Assembly (NCBI RefSeq): GCF_047948215.1
Contig: NC_134455.1
Span: 153,866,575-153,930,574 of the forward strand
Direction of reading: 5' to 3'
Source: Lycorma delicatula
Taxonomy: Eukaryota; Arthropoda; Insecta; Hemiptera; Fulgoridae
Length of the DNA: 64,000 nt
Shown here one piece after another: positions 56,688-64,000 of the stretch. Each line of letters starts with the position of its first letter. Positions within the stretch are counted from its first letter, which is position 1. Under the pieces are notes generated by a model. That model did not search any database, was not told the DNA's origin, and worked only from the letters and a program-made list of their open reading frames with translations. The position numbers and the translations under genes are program-made.

Positions 56688-57400
56688 TGCTTAAAACATT
56701 ATTTTGACTGTCCCTTCGAAGACCAAGGTAAATCCTGGGCTCCACACGTAACACGTATAAAGTGCTACGATACACTAACCAGTGGTTAAAAGAAAAAAAA
56801 GAGCATTTGTCGTACCTATGATTTGGCGAGAGCCTATTAACCATTATGACGACTGCTATTTTTGCTTAACAAATGTTACTAGTTTCAATTCAAACAATTT
56901 TGTAAAAGCATGAGATAAAAATGGATGCGGCTTTACATATTTAGCTGACGTTTTTTCAAAATTATGTGAAGCCACATTAAAAGAGGGAATATTCATTGGG
57001 GCACAAATAAGAAAATTAATTCGTGAACATATATATGACAGAAAACTAAATCTTAAAGAACTAGCAGCATGGAAGTTATTCAAAGATGCCGTTACTGGTT
57101 TTCTTGAAAAAAAAAGCTGAAAACTATGATCGGCTTATAAATGAACTCTTAGCGAACTACAAAAATTTAGGCTGCAGAATGCCATTGAAAATTCATTTTT
57201 TACATTCTCATTAGGACTTTTTCCCTATAAACTCGGATGAAATCATTGACGAGCAAGAGTAAGGTTCACCAAGATATATTGAAGACGGAACAACGTTATC
57301 AAGGCAGATGGGATGAATTTTAATAAGCGGTTACTGCTGGATGATAAAAAGAGAAGACTTCAATAAACAAAAAAGAACTAATAGATTAATTAAAATAATA
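56688..57400 (+). pseudogene. Relic of an uncharacterised conserved, repeat-associated protein family
   Basis: Two parts of one protein are readable with shifts and stops. The N-terminal part (56688-56880) reads 'CLKHYFDCPFEDQGKSWAPH', then 'LKEKKEHLSYL', and 'IWREPINHYDDCYFC', a Cys-rich putative zinc-binding region. The C-terminal part (about 56900-57400) starts 'NGCGFTYLADVFSKL' and 'ATLKEGIFIGAQIRKLI', continues 'LAAWKLFKDAVTGFLEKK', 'NYDRLINELLANYKNLGCRM' and 'LKIHFLHSH', and ends 'VHQDILKTEQRYQGRWDEF' and 'GYCWMIKRED'. I recall proteins with this architecture as multi-copy, unnamed genes in arthropods and Hydra. The central several hundred residues are deleted. The conserved His/Asp/Glu cluster (HFLHSH-D, EQ-ER-HQD) could be metal-binding, perhaps transposase-like, which is inference. 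A poly(A) slip near 57105 and stops confirm decay. Confidence 0.65.
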
Positions 57401-60088
57401 AGAAAAAATAAATTAAGATAAACTTAAATGACTGCAAAATAAAGGTAAGAATTTTAATTTCAATTATTGTTTTTATATTCTCTTATTTAAGAAGTTTCTC
57501 AGTATTTTAAAGGGTCATAACTAAAAATCTGAGGATGATGAAAAACTGAATTAATTTTAAGATTCAGCATAAAAAACACATCTAATTCACCTAGTTTTAT
57601 CTTAGTTCCAAATTATTATTTTTTTTGTTGACCTGAATTATTTGTAACAAATAATAATAGTAAATTAATAAAATTATAAGTATCACTCAGAGCTAATCTG
57701 AAATAGGTTATTGTGTGTGATAAAAAAGTCCTATCCGAATTTTACGAGATAAAAACCTGTTATATAACTGCTGAAACAACAGCATGTTTTTTATCAATCA
57801 TCCCAGGTGCCAATTTTGGACTTCAACGAGTTAAACTTTCATTAACTCCCATCTAATTCAAGAAATAATACCCCCTCGGTTAATTTTCAACTCTCTAACT
57901 TAAACCTATTTCTCAAAAATATATAGAATAGATTACTCTAAAGCAATTTATCACATCAGACGTCACAACAAAAAAAATAAATGCGTGAGCTGTGATGGTG
58001 AAGGGGTGATTTGGTGGTTGCGGGGTTCAAAAAAAATTTTCCAATACAAAAGTTGTAGATCATGCAAAAGTCTACAACTTTTGTAGAGGTCACATTTTAG
58101 TATAACCTCAAAATTTCCAAGAAAAATCTCTTCTTTTTCGTTTAATTTCCGCAAAAATAATTTAATTTTGACGAAACTTGATGAAAGTATACCTTTCTGT
58201 ATCTTAAATAACCACAAATTTTTTTGACGTTAACTTTCACCGGAAATTGCAATAATACCATTTTTCACCCCTTTTCAACCCCATCAAAACAACCCTCTAC
58301 ATCCCCCGCTCGTTCATTAATTTTTTTACGTTTATTATAAGCCCCTTTATCATTTCCACTCATGAAAGTTCAGGTAACAATTCCCCCTCCCCCCTTAAAT
58401 GAGTTATTTCAATCGGTCTATAATAGACGCTGCTGATCATAATTTTTGTTCGTAATTTTTTATTACTATTTATTTTTTATATGGGCTAAGATCTTTTTCT
58501 TTTGGTGCCTCGATGTAACTATATACTTTTCCATTTAATATATACATTTCAGTAAATATGTCATTTAAGCTGAGATTTATGCTAAGATAACAGTTTCTGC
58601 AGATTAAAATAATTACTAAAGGTTTGATTACAATATCACTCTGTTATAAAACGCAGCATAATTAAAAATTAATTGTTCGTTACAATATATAATTTACCAG
58701 TGAATTATTCTAATTAAAAAAATTAAAATTACTATTTACTTAATTTCAATAGACGTTTTACTCAATCCAATAGCAGTAGCACACGATATGTAGGAAAAAT
58801 ATTATTAAAATAACACAATCAACTTACATGTCGGAATTAATTTTAAAATATTACGGCTTGGTGTATAAATAAAATACTTATTTAAAAGAAAATTAATAAT
58901 ATTTTAATAAAATTATTAACAATACATAAAGACAATTTTTTATATTACTGTCTTTATACTTGAGAATTTTGTAAAACAACTTAATTGAATAAGATGGTAA
59001 CATCAGCGTTTGTTATCAGTAAATGTCTTAAACCAACCAATCAGCATCAACCGTTTTGTAATCGTTCTCATTACAACTCGATAGTGTTATTGTTAAGATT
59101 CATAATTAAAAATGCGTAAATAAGATAGAGTTATTCGCTTACGTGACTAAATAAATACGTCTGTAACAATAATTTGTGACAATGAACGTAAATACGGTTT
59201 AATAATGTATATAAGGTTACCATGAAAAAAAAGATGACTTCAACTGTTGCTTTGGGAGCGATACGTCAACGTCTGCCGACTATCCTGAGGTAAATAAATT
59301 GGCAACTACGCTTCCAATTCTCACAGTCGTTCTAAAATATTCTTTACTGAATTATTATTATTTATTATATAAAAAAATTTGATCATTAATATTGTATTTA
59401 ATTGTATCTAATACCGAATTACATAATAAAGAACATTTTAAACACGACAAATTTACTTTTTAATATATTTACGTTTTTCTGCTATTCACAAAGAATATTT
59501 TAGCTAATACTGTACTTAAGCCTCATTTCACTTTATTTAATTATATTTGTGCAAAATCTGCAACTGTTATATGAAATGGAGAATAATATCTCATACGTTT
59601 TAATAATACTTTCATTAAAAAGATTAAATACACAAGTAAAAAAATAAAACATGATATTAATCAAATAGATAAAATCAAAATTAAATAGCAACATTGGTTT
59701 GCACAGTCAAAAAAAGGGAACGAACGAAGACAACATTGAAGCTATTTTCAAAACCCATTCATATAAACATGTGATTCATCTAGTGTGGACCAGCCTAAAC
59801 GATGACAACTCTCTAAGGAATTAACACTAGGCGTACCTGTAGTAATAGATAGAGTTTGTTTCTGTTGCTTTCACAGTCCCAAAACAAGCGGTAAATTTGT
59901 TTATTAATATAATTCTTTCAATTATTTAAACCAAATTTATATTATACGAGATCTATCTTCATAATTAAAATATGCCCTAAAGGAAATTCGATTTAAACGG
60001 TAGTGTACATGGTCCATAATTAATTTAATATTACTACCTAGTATTTATAATTTATAAATAGAATCTCAAAACTTTTAAAGATTAATTA
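57401..60088. other. AT-rich DNA; hairpin-bearing repeat patch at about 57.95-58.40 kb
   Basis: The patch holds a 14-bp-arm hairpin (58046-58084) and looks like a degraded dispersed repeat. The minus frame 57963-58217 runs over it and I do not treat it as a gene. Nothing recognised in 58.4-60.08 kb. Confidence 0.4.
58046..58084. repeat. Hairpin, 14-bp perfect arms, 11-nt loop
   Basis: acaaaagttgtaga (58046-58059) is inverted exactly at 58071-58084. Confidence 0.93.
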
Positions 60089-60155
60089 CGAGGGAGGATT
60101 ATTTGGGAAGATCTCAGCCTGTTGAAGAAAACAAGTTTTCAGAAATTCTTTATTT

Positions 60156-61285
60156 TTATTTCTCAACATAGTCACCTTGAAATTTGATACATTTACACCA
60201 ACGACTTTACAGTTTTTTTAATAGCCGCAGTAAAATGGATTAGTCCAACTCTGCAAAATAAGCGATTATCATAGCCTTTTTAACATTTGAAATGAATCAT
60301 CCATTTCAAGCGAGATATTTCTTGAGGTTTAGAAAGAAAAAGTAATTACAGGTAGTCAAATCCGGTGAATACGGCGCATGTGGAAGCATTTTAAAGCGTG
60401 TCATGAAGTTTTGTAATAAAAACTCGAAATATATGTGTGTAGGCGTATTATTGTGGTGAAAGGGCACTTTATTTTTGGCTGGATGTGAACGTTTATCTTG
60501 AACAGTACACTTTTTTTTTACAATTTCGAAGCTTGTGCGTGGGATATGGGAATGTAACCGTAGCGTATGAAAAATGATATTCCTGACCGGGACTTGAACC
60601 CAGTTTAATACCTGATGATGGTATTGCCTTTTTTCAGATAGTCTATGAGGACCACACCATTAGAATCCTAAAAAACCGTAGCCATAACGTTTTCTACGGA
60701 TGGAACAGTTTTCCCTTTCTTTGGTGCACTTCACCTGCTTCCACCCGCTGTTTGAACTGTTGTTTGGTATCTTAATTTGTAACGGTGAATTCATGTTTCA
60801 TTTACTGTTATAAAATGTCAAAGCAACTCAGCGGAATCGAATTTAAATAAGTCTAAACACCCTTCAGAATTGTTCAGTCGAATGATTTTTTTTTTTTGAT
60901 GAACTATTAACAGACGCGGCACCCATCGAATAGAAAGCTTTTTCACGCTCAAAACAGCATTTAAAATGTAGTGTCAGCGTCTATCGAGATGTTTCCAAGG
61001 TCAGTAAGCCCGAGTATCTTCAGTCGGCGACCATTTAATACGGTATTATGGATTTTTGTGATTATTTCATCGGTCTTAGCAATTTTTGGATATTCTAAGC
61101 GTTCATCAATTTGAATGGGTGTACGACTGCGTTTAAATTTAGCAGCCACTTTTTTTACCGTCGAGAACGAAGGGGAGAATCCTTTCAAATGGAATTTAAA
61201 AATGGAACACTTTTTGTGTATTCGGTGGAGTTAAACTTTTTAAAACTAACTTCTTTATAACGGTTCGAACATTAATCTTATCCAT
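60156..61285 (-). pseudogene. mariner transposase relic with two catalytic Asp changed to Asn
   Basis: Start ATG at 61285 ('MDKINVRTVIKKLVLKSLTP'). The open 75-codon stretch 61188-60961 holds 'STVKKVAAKFKRSRTPIQID' and 'TKIHNTVLNGRRLKILGLTD', the second helix-turn-helix. Next come 'KKLSIRWVPRLL' and the first catalytic site, 'VNET*IHRYK' where the family has VDETWIHxY (Asp to Asn at 60800-60802, Trp to stop). The QDNAPAH region follows in degraded form. The third site reads 'HAPYSPDLTTCNYFFF' where the family has PSDYYLF (Asp to Asn at 60345-60347). It ends 'RWCKCIKFQGDYVEK' and a stop at 60156-60158. A SINE piece (about 60535-60605) interrupts it between the first and second catalytic regions. 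Confidence 0.9.
60535..60605 (-). mobile_element. SINE fragment nested in mariner
   Basis: On the minus strand a Pol III B box, GGTTCAAGTCC (60590-60600), is followed by 'ccggtcagg' and 'catacgctacgg'. The transposase reading frame stops matching at this segment and resumes after it. The 3' half resembles the SINE at 61.68 kb. Confidence 0.65.
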
Positions 61286-61474
61286 TTTTTAGAAAAATAA
61301 AAAGTTGTTAGCTTTACTCGACGGTCACAAACAAGCAACTAAACGCACGTATCTGAAATTTTGCAGTACATCAATTAAAGGATCATACTTGAGAAATATC
61401 ATCGTCAATTGCTCATACTTGTATCATCTATGTGTCAGGCCGAGAATGACCCATCTTTCTGAATGGCCCTGGTA

Positions 61475-61679
61475 TTAGGCAGGCAAACAATATTATAAAA
61501 AACTATTACTTTTCACTGATAATGGAGCTACTTTCCACTGATTTATTTATTTCACGAGTACCTTGGCAAATTACATTTTACTATGTATTACATCTTGGCA
61601 AATACACACTTTTTTCTAAAGTAGGTGATTAATTCATGAAACTAGAATCCTTAGCATGATAATACTGAATTGAAACTTT
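61475..61679. other. AT-rich spacer
   Basis: Nothing recognised between the mariner right end and the SINE. Confidence 0.4.
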
Positions 61680-61790
61680 CGTAGCGAATGAAATATATAG
61701 ACCCTAATCGGGAATCTAACCCGAAACCTTCCCTATAGATGACTCAGATGGTACCAATCCATAATAATGGTCAGCACTACTTTAATGAGG
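61680..61790 (-). mobile_element. tRNA-derived SINE copy
   Basis: On the minus strand a tRNA-like head ('ggattggtaccatctgagtc', then 'agggaaggtttc') leads to a B box (GGTTAGATTCC, 61711-61721), then 'cgattagggtc' and 'atttcattcgctacgaaag'. The sequence after the B box aligns with the SINE fragment inside the mariner 1.1 kb away. Confidence 0.6.
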
Positions 61791-64000
61791 AAGATAAGAT
61801 GGAATGGACGATAGATGAAATAATATGCCAGACTCTTGGTGGAAATCAATCAATTTATCAAACCGAATTATGAGCTTTTCTGTACACAAAGTTAAAATCC
61901 CGATTAAAACCTGTATAACTAGTCGAATCAAATGGACTGATACTAACTCAACTACCAGGGTTATTAACCTTATAAACAGGTCTACTGATTGTTGTAGAAG
62001 TACAATTCAGAATCCTATTGTTTGCTAAAATCTAGACTAAAGCGGAAGAACTATTTTTTAAAATTACATTTCTTTCATTTTGATATTTTCATTTTTTTCT
62101 CTAAACCAACACGATCAATTAACGTGATCGTTGCTTGATTTATTCTATTTTTATGTACTACAACAAATTAATGCAAAGTTAAAACGCTATTATTAGTTAA
62201 TTATAAAAAAAAAATTTACGTTTAAGATACTATAATACCTCGTTTTAATTTTCTTATTACACTAATCTGATTATAAGAACAATTAATTGCTAGTTCTCTC
62301 TAATACGTATATTCATAACATTCATTTTGCATTAAGATGTAGAACGTGCAAGATGTGACAAACTGCTTAATTAATAAATTATTATAATTAAACTTCTTAT
62401 CCATGAGATTGTATTCTCTTTAGTTAGGAAACCAAACATATTCTGTAAGAAAATTATACTTTTAAGGATAACAATAAAAACGTTTTAATTATTTTTCTAG
62501 ACATTTTAACTAGACAAGTTAAGAAATCTGAAAAAAGAAACTTAATTTCCGATTTTTTTTTTTTACTGGTATCAATAAATATTATCATTATTCAATGACC
62601 TTAAAAAACTCCATCACAATTCATTAAATGATTTATGAGATCATTTAAACAATTGTAGACAAGTTATGCTTTTAAATAAATCCTTTCTTTTCTATCTTTA
62701 TATTATTATTAATCATTATTTTTTGTTAACTTAATCAATCTTTTTCCTTAAATTAATATCTTGGCATAATATAGATAAATAAAAAATTTTGATGTAGAAT
62801 AAAAACAAAATAGCGGAAAAACTGATAAAAAAGTCTTTAACTTTTTATAATTATTATTTTATATTACTTGAACTGTTAAGTACGTACGTTGTAAATAACA
62901 TGAATGAACTGAAATGAGATAAAAAAAAAAATTATAAAAATAATATTCATATATTCAAATATAAGCTACACATTAAATTATTTTTACATACAAAGCTTAA
63001 GAGAAATAAAGAATTTATTGTAAAGTAATAAAATTTAGTAATATTATATAAAATAGAAAAAAAGATGAAAAAACAGTCTAGTAGATGTGAAACAAAAAAA
63101 AGTAATAAATACTTGGGTAACTCACGGTTTTATATTACAAACATGTATAATATTTTTTTTCTCACTTTTATAGTTCTGTTAGAGTAGACCAAAGAATTTC
63201 GTTGTTCTCAATATTTTTTACATCTCCTTACGACCCTTTTCTACCTCAGGATTCCTGAATTATACAACGAAAAAATAAGTTAACTCCAAATGTGTAGTTT
63301 GCATAACTATGGACGTAGAATTCGAAATTCTGAGTTTTAAAAAATAATTTAAGAGGTTCTTCGCCATTGGTTTTTCTAACCAGTACCTACGAATAAAAGA
63401 CTAAACTCGTAAAAAGTTAAAGATTGTATTTAATTTTTAATTTACGTGAGAATATGTTCGTTTACAACAAATATATGACGATTACTTTGATATCAGCATA
63501 ACATATTAATTTAACAACTCTATGTTTATCGCCATAACAGTAACTATTACTCGTAGAATCCTTCATTAAAAACAAATAGAAAAAACTGGTTTTTTTCCTA
63601 TTTTACCTTTATTCAATTTCATTTATTTCATTTCCTTCTGAAATCATTTACTATTATGCATTCCCATCGATGAAGTCATAATAATAGTGATAATGCCAGT
63701 TGGGGACGTATATCGGTTGAAATTTTGAAACTAACTTTGTAATGCTAAAGAAACTTCTTCAAAAAACTCATTTTGTGCGATTAAAGTATAAAAATAAATA
63801 TTGTTCCAATGGAAAAGAGAAAAATTTTCTAAATTAAAAAATTACTAGAGAAAGGTTGGTCCTTCTAGTAAATTATTTTTTTTCCATTTTTATTCATTGA
63901 AATGTTCTGATAAAATGCAACCATGTAGTTAACTATAATAAAAACTTCTTCATCATGAAGAGAATTTAAATAAAAAGTTCTTGGAAAACTTTATTTGTAA
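61791..64000. other. AT-rich DNA without recognised genes
   Basis: A 67-codon plus frame (61825-62028) is Thr/Asn/Ile-rich with no match. The remainder is A/T runs. Confidence 0.45.

Larger units (their letters stand above)
60089..61472 (-). mobile_element. mariner transposon, full length, inactivated
   Basis: Ends lie next to TA on each side (60087-60088 and 61473-61474). The ends are imperfectly inverted: the left starts cgagggagg..., the inverted right starts cagggccatt..., and both reach a shared '(g)cctg' about 30 bp in. Length 1384 bp includes a SINE fragment of about 80 bp, leaving the standard 1.3 kb of a mariner. The transposase relic fills it on the minus strand. Confidence 0.85.

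Overview
The window is AT-rich (roughly 70% or more by eye) eukaryotic DNA. Long stretches lack open frames, microsatellites are common, and every recognisable coding segment is a decayed transposable element. R1-clade and Jockey-clade non-LTR retrotransposons, mariner, Tc1 and IS630-type transposases, and tRNA-derived SINEs together suggest an arthropod, probably an insect. A hemipteran is my guess from the look of the repeats and is inference only. I found no intact host gene, rRNA gene, tRNA gene, CRISPR array or bacterial-style operon.

Layout. 0-12.6 kb: two copies of a long-inverted-repeat (foldback) family (1.69-2.39 and 6.72-7.74 kb); a GC-rich block between (TA)n tracts carrying three histone-type 3' stem-loops (3.5-4.1 kb); a Tc1 transposase relic (10.5-11.1 kb); an LTR-like core promoter (11.3-11.9 kb); and a minus-strand tRNA-derived SINE (12.26-12.55 kb). 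The SINE target is matched by an unoccupied paralogous copy at the window start. 12.6-25.6 kb: mostly anonymous, with an IS630-type relic (15 kb), a small MITE candidate (20.5 kb) and a 1.3-kb IS630/mariner-like element with 27-bp perfect terminal inverted repeats (21.17-22.48 kb).

25.7-32.0 kb is a GC-richer island made of at least four R1-clade fragments in both orientations. It includes an insertion nested in the linker of an older copy and one intact YADD motif. 33.0-34.6 kb is a candidate element with charged 60-bp repeats. 35.07-37.10 kb is a complete but broken pogo-like transposon with TIRs and a TA duplication. 38.4-45.9 kb has dispersed repeats, two oppositely oriented fragments of one Jockey family (41.0 and 43.3-44.5 kb) and a MITE candidate. 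51.9-54.4 kb is a third Jockey copy (ORF1 plus endonuclease) abutting a reverse-transcriptase fragment on the other strand. 56.7-57.4 kb is a relic of an uncharacterised conserved protein family. 60.09-61.47 kb is a complete mariner with a dead catalytic triad and a SINE fragment inside it.

Nothing here forms a cooperating gene set. The window records successive insertions, nesting, inverted duplication and decay. The best leads are the triple histone-type stem-loops, the uncharacterised relic at 57 kb, the TGATG ORF1/ORF2 overlap at 40.97 kb, and three long near-spacerless palindromes.
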